Assembly: GCF_000336635.1 (NCBI RefSeq)
Contig: NZ_AOLY01000042.1
Span: forward strand, 60,280 to 124,279
Source: Haloarcula japonica DSM 6131
Lineage (GTDB): Archaea; Halobacteriota; Halobacteria; Halobacteriales; Haloarculaceae
Direction: 5' to 3'
Length of the DNA stretch: 64,000 nucleotides
Shown here: positions 49,192-58,740 of the stretch, in pieces
How positions within the stretch are numbered: position 1 is the stretch's first letter
Layout: each line of letters opens with the position of its first letter
Program-made: the position numbers and the translations under genes
The notes under the pieces: model-generated
Databases searched by the model: none
What the model was told of the DNA's origin: nothing
The model's input: only the letters and a program-made list of their open reading frames with translations

Positions 49192-49590
49192 ATGCAAAAT
49201 CCAATTCAATCACGCGGGATTCGTTCTCTGGGACTCATCGTCATCGGAGCACTGACGCTAGCCGTCATCATTGGAATGACCCTGACGCATGCTGCTGTTC
49301 CAGATACAGTTATGTGGGACTGGCATGACGGGATGTGGAATGATGGTCACATGGCCGGGTGGGGAATATGGAGCTGGGGGATAATGTTGATCGGTTTGCT
49401 GTGGATGGCACTTCTAATCGCCCTCCCCGTCTACATCGTCTACTGGCTGACAACGCGGTCGTCATCGGACGGCCCCACCGAGGATAGCGCACTCGCTGTC
49501 CTCCAGGAACGGTACGCTCGTGGCGAAATCGACGACGAGGAGTTCGAACGCCGGCGTGCTCGACTCACGCCTGACGGCGGCCGTTACTGA
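49192..49590 (+). CDS. Membrane protein with a C-terminal SHOCT domain
   Basis: 132 residues. Two membrane helices flank a Trp/Met/His/Asp-rich loop (TVMWDWHDGMWNDGHMAGWG), which could bind metal. The end ALAVLQERYARGEIDDEEFE then RRRARL is a SHOCT domain, a short oligomerisation module of many membrane and surface proteins. Begins 30 bases after the DoxX gene, likely on the same transcript. Confidence 0.8.
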   Translation: MQNPIQSRGIRSLGLIVIGALTLAVIIGMTLTHAAVPDTVMWDWHDGMWNDGHMAGWGIWSWGIMLIGLLWMALLIALPVYIVYWLTTRSSSDGPTEDSALAVLQERYARGEIDDEEFERRRARLTPDGGRY

Positions 49591-49601
49591 CTGTTCTTCC
49601 G

Positions 49602-49860
49602 CTACTCGTCGACTTCCGTCTTCACGACGGTTGCTGGGCGGGTCGTCAATCGCAGGACGCGGTCGGTTACGCTTCTAAGCAAAGCCCGGTATTCTTCCGG
49701 TCGGTGTTTCGTCCGAGCACAAGTAGATCCATATCTTCGGCGTCAGCATACTGTACAATCACCTCTGCCAGTCGGCTGGCCTCTGCTACCGCGATTGCGT
49801 GAGATTCAGCCTCCTCAAAAGCAACGCCCCGTCAGTTGAGAGCAAAATCTTGTCGTACAT
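49602..49860 (-). pseudogene. Universal stress protein, decayed remnant
   Basis: On the minus strand the start MYDKILLSTDG (ATG at 49860) is the typical UspA beginning. The frame then breaks at once; the middle AIAVAEASRLAEVIVQYADA and EDMDLLVLGR lies in a second frame and the end LLRSVTDRVLRLTTRPATVV then KTEVDE, up to the TAG at 49602, in a third. The total of 259 bases is far below the roughly 430 of an intact gene, so an internal deletion and at least two frameshifts have occurred. It lies beside the accessory genes as evidence of past rearrangement. Confidence 0.75.
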
Positions 49861-50057
49861 CCTCTTTCCCCGGAGAAACTAACTCATAATAACCATCGCT
49901 CTTGGATAGTGGCGTAGCTGGTAACACCTTTTGTAACTTCACAAAGTTTGGAGATTATCGTCTCTCAGGGTTGAAGAGTCGAGGGTTTGGCTCTGTTTAA
50001 ATCCTTCTCTTCAGACTCATACTCGTCCGAAACAGCTGGTCGCTGAAAAGTGCAAAC

Positions 50058-50456
50058 CTAACATTGCTGCATGGATTTCGGCCAGTACTCTACACTTCCA
50101 TTGTTGAGTAACGAGAATCGAACTCCGACGCAGTTCTCGTCGCCGTCAACGAACTCGGCTATATCGACCTCACGGGTTTCGCCATCCATCATGGTCCGGA
50201 CGACGTAGTGACCTGGCTCATCGACAGGGTCCTCCACGTTGATGTTTGCAGTATCCGACGTCGCTCCCAACTGGTACGTTTCGGAAAACACCGACTTACC
50301 GTCCTCTTCGACGACCACGTCAACTTCGTACTCTTCCTCACGGTCGTTCTGTAACCAAATCCATGCGAGCTGTGGTTGTGGCCGGTTCTCGCCAATTTCG
50401 AGACAGCCGCCGAACAGCGAAGTCACACCGAGTAAGAGAAGGGCACGCCGCTTCAT
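50058..50456 (-). CDS. Short secreted lipoprotein
   Basis: 132 residues with a signal MKRRALLLLGVTSLFGGCLE ending in a lipobox Cys. The mature part is beta-rich and acidic (EEEYEVDVVVEEDGKSVFSE, GHYVVRTMMDGETREVDIAE) with two further Cys (ENCVGVRF and MQQC at the end) that could pair. Looks like an Ig-like surface protein. Function unknown. Confidence 0.68.
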   Translation of the reverse strand: MKRRALLLLGVTSLFGGCLEIGENRPQPQLAWIWLQNDREEEYEVDVVVEEDGKSVFSETYQLGATSDTANINVEDPVDEPGHYVVRTMMDGETREVDIAEFVDGDENCVGVRFSLLNNGSVEYWPKSMQQC

Positions 50457-50644
50457 GTGGGTGCTATCCCGGTTGGAGTGTCATAGTGATTCGGATACTC
50501 AACCGGCTATACACCTATGTATACTACCTATCCTGAACGATTTGCGGGTGATGATTGTAGATCTGAACGACCGAGTCAGCGGTAAGACCGCGTCTGCAAT
50601 CCGAGTGGTGGTAACTGATTCTCGATCAGTGGAGGGCCGGTCCG

Positions 50645-51232
50645 TCACTTATCACTGAGATGTGGATACACTAACTGGAGTTCGCCATCCAGCGTGTAGT
50701 CACTACTGAGAGTGCCGCCACCCGAGAGTTCGATGGTTGTGTGGATATTGAGGCGTGTAGCCGTTTCTGACCCCGGAATTACGATGAGATTGAGTGTGCT
50801 GATGGTTTCGTCTGCGAGGTCGTCTAAATCGGTGATCTCGATGATCGTTCCGAGCGCTTGATCAGGCGTATAGAGTGCTACCGATGGTGGTGGAGAGCTA
50901 TCCCCTTCCACTGGCGAGACGACGGCGACCTCTGCGGGGGATTCCATTGCTGTTTCGGGCATCCAAACTCTCAGTTTGATCGATTCCACGTTCGTCCCGC
51001 CCCGGTGCCATATCTCGGTCGATAGATCGATACGTCCGGATGTCACGCTTCCATCGACACTTAAGTGACCGACCTCCTCGTCGTTCTCTGTGAAAATGAG
51101 AGCCTTCCTCCCGCTAGATTCCGTATTTACAGTCGGTTCAGAGAGTGTTTTGCTACCCGAAATTGTACTACATCCTGCTGTTGCGGCGACGCCAGCAGCA
51201 CATACAGATGCAAGGTACGTCCGTCGGTTCAC
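50645..51232 (-). CDS. Secreted lipoprotein of unknown function
   Basis: 195 residues. Signal NRRTYLASVCAAGVAATAGC, lipobox Cys, then a beta-rich mature domain (LIFTENDEEVGHLSVDGSVT, STEIWHRGGTNVESIKLRVW, LNIHTTIELSGGGTLSSDYT). Resembles a family of haloarchaeal Ig-like lipoproteins; I cannot name it with confidence. Same direction as the preceding lipoprotein gene but separated by about 190 bases. Confidence 0.7.
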   Translation of the reverse strand: MNRRTYLASVCAAGVAATAGCSTISGSKTLSEPTVNTESSGRKALIFTENDEEVGHLSVDGSVTSGRIDLSTEIWHRGGTNVESIKLRVWMPETAMESPAEVAVVSPVEGDSSPPPSVALYTPDQALGTIIEITDLDDLADETISTLNLIVIPGSETATRLNIHTTIELSGGGTLSSDYTLDGELQLVYPHLSDK

Positions 51233-51450
51233 GTGGGGAAAGAGGTTTCCAGTTCATAATGTCGTGAGGAACGCTCAAACCCGTATTTGGGTCTCGATCG
51301 CTCTCACATCTGGATCGATACCTGCATTACCTGTACTGATCGATTGAGGGTACAAAACTATCAAATACTGAGGATTTCAACAGAGCCGGGGATTTCTATG
51401 ACGACCAGCTGATGCTAAGCTATTTCCTGTTATGAATCGTACTGATTAGC

Positions 51451-51951
51451 ATGGGTACCAGACCAACTGACCTCCGGATGGACATTGGGCGGATTGCTGA
51501 CGAGTCGGTCGCCCGTGTCACGCCTGACGCCACGGTTGCCGAGATCGCTCACACGATGATCTCCCAATCGCGGTGTGCCAGGTACGTGGTCGTCGAAGAA
51601 TCCGATCAGATCTCTGGTATCATCACCGATCGAGACCTGATTGCTAACCTGCTCACCGAGGAAAGCGAGTTAAGTGTGCTCACAGCCGAGACGAGTGGAG
51701 ACGACGTACGAGCTGCTGACGTGATGACGCGTGACCCACTTACTGTGCCAGCAGATGCTGAGATTCCAAAAGTCCTGAGACAAATGAACGAAGCGGGTGC
51801 TCGACACGTCCCGGTTGTTGAAGACGGGAGCGTTATCGGGATGATCACTCTGGACGATTTAATTACGCATGTTGCTGGTGAGAGCGCACACGTTTCAGCT
51901 CAGATGGATAACGTAGCGGGCATCATCCGAACAGAGTCTACGCACGATTGA
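51451..51951 (+). CDS. Two-CBS-domain protein
   Basis: 166 residues with a pair of CBS domains: about 15-75 (VARVTPDATVAEIAHTMISQ, YVVVEESDQISGIITDRDLI) and 88-145 (VMTRDPLTVPADAEIPKVLR, HVPVVEDGSVIGMITLDDLI). The pair would bind adenine nucleotides and sense energy state. No other domain is attached. ATG at 51478 is an alternative start. Divergent from the lipoprotein gene, convergent with aconitase. Confidence 0.9.
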   Translation: MGTRPTDLRMDIGRIADESVARVTPDATVAEIAHTMISQSRCARYVVVEESDQISGIITDRDLIANLLTEESELSVLTAETSGDDVRAADVMTRDPLTVPADAEIPKVLRQMNEAGARHVPVVEDGSVIGMITLDDLITHVAGESAHVSAQMDNVAGIIRTESTHD

Positions 51952-52019
51952 AACGCTAATTTGGACTCAAAGTTTTTCGTGTTGCTTGTGCTTCCAGAAA
52001 TAGAGTCAGTTGAGAGAGA

Positions 52020-54803
52020 TTATCGCATGAGGAGCCGTCTAAGGACGTAGTGGAGGATGCCGCCGTGTTCGATATAGGTCACGGCGGCCGGCGTGCCGAC
52101 CTGTGCTGTGACCGGGAACTCGACAGTCGACCCGTCCGCGCGCTCGGCGATAACGGTCAGTTCGTCCATCACGTCGAGCCCGTCATCGAGGCCGTGGATC
52201 GTGAAGATCTCAGACCCATCCAGACCGAGAGATTCCCACGAGTCGCCATCATCGAACTGCAGGGGGAGCACACCCATGCCGACGAGGTTGTCGCGGTAGA
52301 TGCGCTCGTAACTCTCGGCGATGGTTGCGCGAACACCGAGTAGGTCCGTTCCTTTCGCCGCCCAGTCCCGGCTGGAGCCGGTACCGAACTCTTCGCCTGC
52401 CATCACGACGAGCGGGACTCCCTCCTCGCGGTAGCGCTGGCTGGCTTCGAACACGGTCGTCTGCTCGTCGGTTGGGTGGTGGATCGTATAGCCACCCTCG
52501 ACATCGTCGAGCATCTCGTTCTCGATGCGGACATTGGCGAACGTTCCCCGCATCATCACCTCGTGGTTGCCCCGGCGCGCGCCGTAGGTGTTGAACTCGT
52601 GCGGCTCAACGCCGTTATCGAGCAGCCACTGGCCGGCAGGGAGGTCAGATCCGAAGGGGCCAGCAGGGCTGATGTGGTCGGTCGTAACGGTATCGCCGAG
52701 TGTCAGCAGGCAGCGTGCATCCTCAATATCGGCGACGCCGGGTTTTTCGAGGGGGAAGTCCTGGAAGAACGGCGGCTCTCGGATGTATGTCGAGTTGTCG
52801 TCCCACTCGTAGACGTCACCTGTGGGCGCGTCGAGAGCAGCCCACCGCTCGTCACCCTCGAACACAGAGGCATACTTCTCCTCGAACATCTCAGGAGAGA
52901 CGTTCTCGTGGATTGCTGCCTGCACGTCCGCTGCGTCGGGCCAGATGTCCGCCAGATACACCGATCCCCCCTCCTCGTCGGTGCCTAGCGGCTCGTTCTC
53001 GAGGTCGACGTCCATCCGCCCTGCGAGGCCGTAGGCGACGACGAGCGGCGGGCTCGCGAGGTAGTTCGCGCGGATCTTCGGGTGAATACGCGCCTCGAAG
53101 TTCCGATTTCCGGAGAGGACGCTCGTCGTCCAGAGGTCGTGGTCGTCGATCGCTTGCTCGATGGGATCGGGAAGTGGTCCGGCGTTCCCGATACAAGTGG
53201 TACAGCCGTAGCCGACGACCGCGTACCCGAGCTCTTCGAGATACGGAAGCAGGCCCGATTCCTCGAGGTACTGCGTGACGACGCGACTGCCGGGTGCGAG
53301 ACTCGTCTTGACGTACGGCGGGACATCTAAACCTTTCTCGACGGCGTTCTGGGCAAGCAGACCAGCAGCGATCATCACCGACGGGTTCGAAGTGTTCGTA
53401 CAGCTCGTGATGGCGCTGACGAGGACGTCTCCGTGTCCAATTTCCACTGTCTCACCGTCGAGGTCGACCTCGACGCGTTTGGTTAACGGGTGCAGTTCCG
53501 ATTCGGGTTCGACCTGAACACCGCCGTCGGTCTCCGCACCAGCTGCATCACCTTCGCCGAGCCACCGCTGTAGGGCGTCTTCGTCGACATCATCGAGGTC
53601 GTCTTCGAACTCCCCGTGGAGAAGTCCCCGGAAGCTCTGTTTCACGTCCCCCATCGGAATCCGGTCCTGTGGCCGCTTGTGTCCGGCGAGACTCGGCTCA
53701 ACAGTCGAAAGATCGAACTCGACCACCTCGGTGTATTCCGGTTCCTGTTCTCCGAACAGCCCTTGCGCTTCGAGATACTCGCGGACGAGGTTGATGTGGG
53801 CGGGGTCACGCCCGGTGAGTTCGAGATATTCGAGCGTCTGCTCGTCGACCGGGAACATGCTGATCGTCGAACCCTGTTCGGGCGCCATATTGGCGATCGT
53901 GGCCCGGTCGGGGACTGTGAGGTTCTCCACACCAGGACCGAAGAACTCCACGAACCGGTCGACGACGCCGACCTCGCGGAGCCGTTCGGTAATGTGGAGC
54001 ACGAGATCCGTCGCCGTCGCGCCTTCGGGTAATTCGCCTTCGAGACGGACGCCAACGACCTCGGGGAGTTTCATCGTAACCGGCTGGCCGAGCATCGCCG
54101 CTTCCGCTTCGATGCCGCCGACGCCCCAACCGACCACACCGATGCCACCGATCATCGGGGTGTGGCTGTCCGTGCCGACGAGCGTGTCCGGCAGGAGCCA
54201 GTTCTCGCCGTCTTGCTCGCGGGCGTGGACGACCCGGCCCAGATGCTCGAGATTCACCTGGTGGACGATGCCGGTACCCGGCGGGACGACGTTGAAGTTC
54301 TCGAAGGCGTTCTGGGCCCACTTGATCGCGCGATACCGCTCGGCATTGCGCTCGTACTCCAGTTCGACGTTCTTCTCGTAGGCGTCTTCGGAGTCGAAGT
54401 AGTCGACCTGGACGCTGTGGTCGATCACGAGATCAATAGGAATCTCCGGTTCGACCAGGGTTGGGTCTCGATCTTTTCGGTCGACTTCGGATCGAAGGGC
54501 CGCCAGGTCGACGACTGCGGGCACACCAGTGAGGTCCTGTAGGACGACTCGTGATGGAGAGAACGGAACCTCCGCGTCCGGTACGTCTGGCTCCCAGCCA
54601 GCAGCATTCTTGACGTCCGCCGCAGTAACAGCTTCGCCGTCGGCGTTCCGGAGCACCGACTCAAGCAGAATACGGATGCTCACCGGGAGCGTGTCGAGGT
54701 CACAGAGTCCCTGTTCTTCGAGTGCTCGAAGATCGGCCATCTTGTACGTCGTCCCGCCGACGTCGAGCTCGCGGACGGCATCGAACGGAAGTGTATCAGT
54801 CAT
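52020..54803 (-). CDS. acnA: Aconitate hydratase (AcnA type)
   Basis: 927 residues from the ATG at 54803 (MTDTLPFDAV). Fe-S ligands appear as AITSCTNTSNPSVM and GYGCTTCIGNAGPL, and substrate motifs as VGTDSHTPMIGGIGVVGWGV, RNFEARIHP and GSSRDWAAKGTDLLGV. It interconverts citrate and isocitrate in the TCA cycle. It is an unexpected core gene inside a metal-resistance region. Aconitase clusters are damaged by copper, so a copper-linked spare copy is conceivable. The HMA chaperone gene lies 71 bases before it in the same direction. Confidence 0.95.
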   Translation of the reverse strand: MTDTLPFDAVRELDVGGTTYKMADLRALEEQGLCDLDTLPVSIRILLESVLRNADGEAVTAADVKNAAGWEPDVPDAEVPFSPSRVVLQDLTGVPAVVDLAALRSEVDRKDRDPTLVEPEIPIDLVIDHSVQVDYFDSEDAYEKNVELEYERNAERYRAIKWAQNAFENFNVVPPGTGIVHQVNLEHLGRVVHAREQDGENWLLPDTLVGTDSHTPMIGGIGVVGWGVGGIEAEAAMLGQPVTMKLPEVVGVRLEGELPEGATATDLVLHITERLREVGVVDRFVEFFGPGVENLTVPDRATIANMAPEQGSTISMFPVDEQTLEYLELTGRDPAHINLVREYLEAQGLFGEQEPEYTEVVEFDLSTVEPSLAGHKRPQDRIPMGDVKQSFRGLLHGEFEDDLDDVDEDALQRWLGEGDAAGAETDGGVQVEPESELHPLTKRVEVDLDGETVEIGHGDVLVSAITSCTNTSNPSVMIAAGLLAQNAVEKGLDVPPYVKTSLAPGSRVVTQYLEESGLLPYLEELGYAVVGYGCTTCIGNAGPLPDPIEQAIDDHDLWTTSVLSGNRNFEARIHPKIRANYLASPPLVVAYGLAGRMDVDLENEPLGTDEEGGSVYLADIWPDAADVQAAIHENVSPEMFEEKYASVFEGDERWAALDAPTGDVYEWDDNSTYIREPPFFQDFPLEKPGVADIEDARCLLTLGDTVTTDHISPAGPFGSDLPAGQWLLDNGVEPHEFNTYGARRGNHEVMMRGTFANVRIENEMLDDVEGGYTIHHPTDEQTTVFEASQRYREEGVPLVVMAGEEFGTGSSRDWAAKGTDLLGVRATIAESYERIYRDNLVGMGVLPLQFDDGDSWESLGLDGSEIFTIHGLDDGLDVMDELTVIAERADGSTVEFPVTAQVGTPAAVTYIEHGGILHYVLRRLLMR

Positions 54804-54874
54804 AGTATCTACACCTGGGATTGGCAGTCGTATCAATCCCTCCCCGAATCCGATTCGACGAGAATCGGGATTTG

Positions 54875-55072
54875 TTACGCGGAGGCATCGTATCCAGCGT
54901 CTTCGACCACAGTCACGAGTTCATCCCGTTCAGCGGACCCTTCGACTGTCGCGGATTCTGAGTTGCGATCCGCAGTTGCGGAAGTAACCCCCTCAACTTC
55001 TTCGAGTGCTTCTTCGACCGTCTGCTCGCAATGTTCACAGGTCATTCCTTCGACGGTGATTGTCTGAGTCAT
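54875..55072 (-). CDS. copZ: HMA-domain copper chaperone (CopZ-like), copy 2
   Basis: 65 residues from the ATG at 55072 (an ATG two codons earlier, at 55078, is possible). MTQTITVEGMTCEHCEQTVE has the CxxC metal site with Glu-His between the Cys, and VVEDAGYDASA closes the fold. About 70% identical to copy 1 at 46980. Divergent from the Lrp-TRASH regulator gene, sharing a 130-base intergenic region with a TTGGAATCCAA palindrome, and upstream of aconitase. Confidence 0.92.
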   Translation of the reverse strand: MTQTITVEGMTCEHCEQTVEEALEEVEGVTSATADRNSESATVEGSAERDELVTVVEDAGYDASA

Positions 55073-55115
55073 ATCCATTCGTAGATAGGGGCGAGTATTC
55101 TATGTGGTTTTCTGC

Positions 55116-55126
55116 TTGGAATCCAA
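55116..55126. promoter_or_regulatory. Candidate copper box 2 (TTGGAATCCAA)
   Basis: A perfect inverted repeat around a central A, between the divergent chaperone (ATG 55072, 49 bases) and Lrp-TRASH regulator (ATG 55207, 86 bases) genes. Shares the consensus TTKGAATCYAA with boxes at 47251 and 55806. Confidence 0.6.
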
Positions 55127-55206
55127 TGTTATCGCAGCCTAGAATCGCCGATTTCGAAGGTGAATAGTGGACAACAATAATGTATCCTGCGAGACGAAGC
55201 GGTCGT

Positions 55207-55797
55207 ATGCGCAATCTAGATGAAACCGACCTGGAAATCCTCTCGTTACTCGCTGATGACGCCCGCCGCCCGTTCAGCGATATCGGCGAGGAGGTCGGTC
55301 TGTCGGGGCCGGCCGTTTCCGACCGGGTCAAGCGATTACAGGAAGCTGGCATCATTAACAACTTCACGATTGACGTCAACCGAGCTCATCTCCGGGCTGG
55401 TGTTCCGGTATTTATTCAAGCCGAAATCGGCTCAGCATCGCTGGAGACCGCCCGCAATCAAGTTCGGGAATCCGATGGCGTTGAACACGTCTTCACGACC
55501 GCAGAAGGGGATCTTTGGTTCTATGCTCGTGTCGAAGCCCAGAACGTTCGTCAGTGGGTAGATGGACTCTTCAACGAGGTCGATGTAGCGGGTTACACCG
55601 TCACACTAATCGACGAGATCGAATGGACGCCGTCCGTCGATGGCGTCGAATTTGCGCTCACCTGTGCCGAATGTAACAATACCGTCGATAATGAGGGTGA
55701 GACGACGCGAATCGATGGTGAGATCTATCACTTCTGTTGTCCATCTTGTCTTGCACGGTTCGAAGACAGGTATCAGCGACTCGAAGAGGGAGCATAA
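55207..55797 (+). CDS. Lrp/AsnC-type regulator with a C-terminal TRASH metal-sensing domain
   Basis: 196 residues from the ATG at 55207 (MRNLDETDLEILSLL). Helix-turn-helix in residues 1-55 (RPFSDIGEEVGLSGPAVSDR, VKRLQEAGIINNF), an AsnC-like ligand/dimer domain, and a C-terminal TRASH domain with CAECNNTV, then YHFCCPSCLARFEDRY. In Halobacterium a regulator of this architecture is required for copper response and for expression of the copper ATPase, and here copA lies immediately downstream. It should therefore sense copper and control copA and the chaperones. Confidence 0.9.
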   Translation: MRNLDETDLEILSLLADDARRPFSDIGEEVGLSGPAVSDRVKRLQEAGIINNFTIDVNRAHLRAGVPVFIQAEIGSASLETARNQVRESDGVEHVFTTAEGDLWFYARVEAQNVRQWVDGLFNEVDVAGYTVTLIDEIEWTPSVDGVEFALTCAECNNTVDNEGETTRIDGEIYHFCCPSCLARFEDRYQRLEEGA

Positions 55798-55805
55798 CGC
55801 GCTCT

Positions 55806-55816
55806 TTGGAATCTAA
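55806..55816 (+). promoter_or_regulatory. Candidate copper box 3 (TTGGAATCTAA)
   Basis: Immediately after the regulator stop and centred about 81 bases before the copA ATG at 55892. Same consensus as the other two boxes. Confidence 0.55.
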
Positions 55817-55891
55817 ATTTTCCCGCGGTCGAAAACCCACCTCTCGAAGCAGCAAATCGCCTAAACCTAGACCCCGTATAGTAGAACAAGC

Positions 55892-58498
55892 ATGACAAGC
55901 CAAACAATCCATCTTGATATCACGGGAATGTCCTGCGCCAACTGTTCGGCGACGATCCAGGACACTCTCGAATCGCTCGACGGGGTATCGGAGGCGGATG
56001 CGAACTTCGCCACCGACGAGGGTTCCGTCACCTACGACCCTGAAGAGGTATCGCTCAAAGAAATCTACGACGCGATCGACGAGGCCGGGTACGGCGCAGT
56101 CTCTGAGACGGTAACGATTGCCATCTCCGATATGACCTGTGCCAACTGCGCCGAGACCAACCAAACCGCTCTTGAAAATATTCCGGGCGTCGTTAATGCG
56201 GAGGTCAATTACGCAACCGACGAAGCACAGGTCACCTACAATCCTGCGGAAGTATCTATTGGTGCGCTGTACGATGCTATCGAGGAGGCTGGCTACTCGC
56301 CCGTCCGCGAAGATGGTGCCGACGAAGAGTCGGGCCAGGACGCACGAGATGCCGCCCGTCAAGCCGAAACTCGGAAACAACTCAGGTTGACCCTCTTTGG
56401 GGCAGTGTTATCGGCACCGTTGCTCTTCTTCCTCATCGACAATTATCTGCTCGGTGGCGCGATCGTCCCTGAAGCCGTCTTCGGTGTGGAACTTGGCTGG
56501 GTTGAGTTCCTCCTCGCCACGCCGGTACAGGCGATCCTCGGCTGGCCGTTCTATAAGAACTCGTACAAGGCGATCGTGAAGAACGGCCGCGCCAATATGG
56601 ACGTGCTGATTGCGATCGGTTCAACAACGGCCTATCTATACTCTGTGGCAGTCCTTGCTGAACTCATTGCAGGTGGACTTTATTTCGACACGGCAGCCCT
56701 CATCCTCGTGTTCATCACGTTGGGTAACTATCTCGAAGCTCGGTCGAAGGGCCAAGCGGGTGAGGCCCTCCGAAAGCTCCTCGAAATGGAAGCCGAAACG
56801 GCGACCATTGTCCGCGAGGACGGCAGTGAAGAAGAAGTTCCACTCGAAGAGGTCACAACTGGTGACCGGATGAAAATTCGTCCAGGTGAGAAGATTCCCA
56901 CAGACGGTGTCGTTGTCGACGGTCAGTCTGCCGTCGACGAGTCAATGGTCACTGGCGAATCTGTGCCTGTCGAGAAAGAGGAGGGCGATGAGGTCGTCGG
57001 CTCGACGATTAACGAGAACGGCGTCCTTGTCGTGGAGGCGACGAAGGTTGGAGAAGACACGGCCCTCCAACAGATCGTCCAGACAGTCAAGGAGGCCCAG
57101 TCGCGCCAGCCCGACATCCAGAATCTCGCCGACCGCATCTCCGCGTACTTCGTGCCTGCGGTCATCGCGAACGCCCTTCTCTGGGGTGTCGTCTGGTTCC
57201 TGTTCCCCGAGGCTCTCGCTGGCTTCGTCGACTGGCTCCCGCTGTGGGGTCAGGTTGCTGGCGGCCCGGCCCCGGTCGGTGGGACCGTTTCAGTCTTCGA
57301 GTTCGCGATAATTGTCTTCGCGTCCTCGATCCTCATCGCCTGTCCCTGTGCGCTGGGGCTGGCGACGCCCGCAGCGACGATGGTCGGGACGACGATTGGT
57401 GCCCAGAACGGCGTCCTGTTCAAGGGCGGTGACATCCTCGAACGCGCAAAAGACGTCGACACGGTCGTCTTCGACAAGACGGGCACCCTCACGGAGGGTG
57501 AAATGGAACTCACCGACGTGGTCGTCTTTGATAGCGATGGAAATGTGGTGACTGACGGTGGCGAGCCGACCCCAGATGGTGGACAGCTCAGCACCCGTGA
57601 GCGCCTCTCAGAGGATGATGTGCTTCGACTGGCGGCGATAGCTGAAAGCGGCAGCGAACACCCGCTCGCCCGTGCAATCGTCGAAGGGGCCGAAGAACGC
57701 GGCCTGGACGTGACTGAGCCTGACGACTTCGAGAACGTTCCGGGCCACGGGATCAAAGCAGTCATTGGTGACAGCGAGGTGCTGGTCGGCAACCGCAAGC
57801 TGCTGCGGGACAACGGGATCGACCCCTCTCCCGCTGAGGAGACGATGGAACGCCTCGAGAACGAGGGGAAGACGGCGATGCTGGTCGCCTACGAGGGGGA
57901 GCTCGTGGGTGTGGTCGCCGACGCCGACACAGTGAAGGAAAGCTCCAAGCAGGCTGTCACAGCACTCCAAGAGCGGGGAGTTGACGTGATGATGATTACG
58001 GGCGACAACGAGCGAACTGCCCGTGCGGTCGCTAAACAGGTGGGTATCGACCCGAAGAACGTCCGCGCAGGAGTCCTTCCTGAGGACAAGTCCAACGCGG
58101 TCGACAGTATTCAAGACGAGGGCCGGCAGGCGATGATGGTCGGTGACGGCGTCAACGACGCTCCGGCACTCGCGGTCGCACACGTCGGGACAGCAATCGG
58201 CTCCGGCACCGACGTCGCCATCGAAGCTGCAGACGTCACGCTGATGCGAGACGACCCGCTCGACGTGGTAAAGGCGATCCGAATCTCAGACGCGACACTC
58301 CAGAAGATCAAACAGAACCTCGTGTGGGCGCTCGGTTACAACACGGCGATGATTCCGTTAGCGTCGCTCGGCCTCCTCCAGCCCGTGCTCGCTGCAGCAG
58401 CAATGGCGTTCTCGTCGGTGTCGGTGCTGACGAACAGTCTCCTGTTCCGGCGGTACACCCCCGATCACGACTACAAGCTCTTCGGATTTCTTCGCTAA
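55892..58498 (+). CDS. copA: Copper-exporting P1B-1 ATPase CopA
   Basis: 868 residues. Two HMA domains with GMSCANC (CxxC 15-18) and DMTCANC (83-86). Core motifs: TGES at 354-357, CPC at 484-486 ([12 protein letters not shown]), DKTGT at 528-532, SEHPLARAI and [10 protein letters not shown]. The seventh and eighth helices have YNTAMIPLA and [13 protein letters not shown], the N/M/S residues typical of Cu(I) pumps. Exports Cu(I) from the cytoplasm. Directly follows the Lrp-TRASH regulator, as in Halobacterium. Confidence 0.96.
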   Translation: MTSQTIHLDITGMSCANCSATIQDTLESLDGVSEADANFATDEGSVTYDPEEVSLKEIYDAIDEAGYGAVSETVTIAISDMTCANCAETNQTALENIPGVVNAEVNYATDEAQVTYNPAEVSIGALYDAIEEAGYSPVREDGADEESGQDARDAARQAETRKQLRLTLFGAVLSAPLLFFLIDNYLLGGAIVPEAVFGVELGWVEFLLATPVQAILGWPFYKNSYKAIVKNGRANMDVLIAIGSTTAYLYSVAVLAELIAGGLYFDTAALILVFITLGNYLEARSKGQAGEALRKLLEMEAETATIVREDGSEEEVPLEEVTTGDRMKIRPGEKIPTDGVVVDGQSAVDESMVTGESVPVEKEEGDEVVGSTINENGVLVVEATKVGEDTALQQIVQTVKEAQSRQPDIQNLADRISAYFVPAVIANALLWGVVWFLFPEALAGFVDWLPLWGQVAGGPAPVGGTVSVFEFAIIVFASSILIACPCALGLATPAATMVGTTIGAQNGVLFKGGDILERAKDVDTVVFDKTGTLTEGEMELTDVVVFDSDGNVVTDGGEPTPDGGQLSTRERLSEDDVLRLAAIAESGSEHPLARAIVEGAEERGLDVTEPDDFENVPGHGIKAVIGDSEVLVGNRKLLRDNGIDPSPAEETMERLENEGKTAMLVAYEGELVGVVADADTVKESSKQAVTALQERGVDVMMITGDNERTARAVAKQVGIDPKNVRAGVLPEDKSNAVDSIQDEGRQAMMVGDGVNDAPALAVAHVGTAIGSGTDVAIEAADVTLMRDDPLDVVKAIRISDATLQKIKQNLVWALGYNTAMIPLASLGLLQPVLAAAAMAFSSVSVLTNSLLFRRYTPDHDYKLFGFLR

Positions 58499-58515
58499 CC
58501 GTCACCTCTAGATCA

Positions 58516-58740
58516 ATGTCGAATATTTCCCGGCACACGGTTCGAAGGTACCTCGTCGAGACAGCCAGTAGCGAACCGACATACCTCCGGGCTCGCGAGA
58601 TTGCCAGCGACCTCGACGGATCTCCCAAGGCAGTCGCGCAGTATCTCAGCCAGCTCCAGGACGAACTCACAATCGTTTCACTCGAACAGTGGGGGCGCTC
58701 GAAAAGCACGACGTGGCGATTGGAGGTGAACGGGTCGTGA
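58516..58740 (+). CDS. Small winged-helix protein (DUF7123-like)
   Basis: 74 residues from the ATG at 58516 (MSNISRHTVRRYLVETASSE), 18 bases after copA. Helix pattern REIASDLDGSPKAVAQYLSQ, LQDELTIVSLEQW, wing SKSTTWRLEV. It resembles a small haloarchaeal family that commonly follows copA. The next gene begins inside its stop (GTGA), so translation is coupled. Confidence 0.75.
   Translation: MSNISRHTVRRYLVETASSEPTYLRAREIASDLDGSPKAVAQYLSQLQDELTIVSLEQWGRSKSTTWRLEVNGS

Noticed and set aside
51965..51975. TTGGACTCAAA as a further copper box
   Set aside because: Two mismatches to the consensus and it lies between convergent gene ends, not at a promoter.
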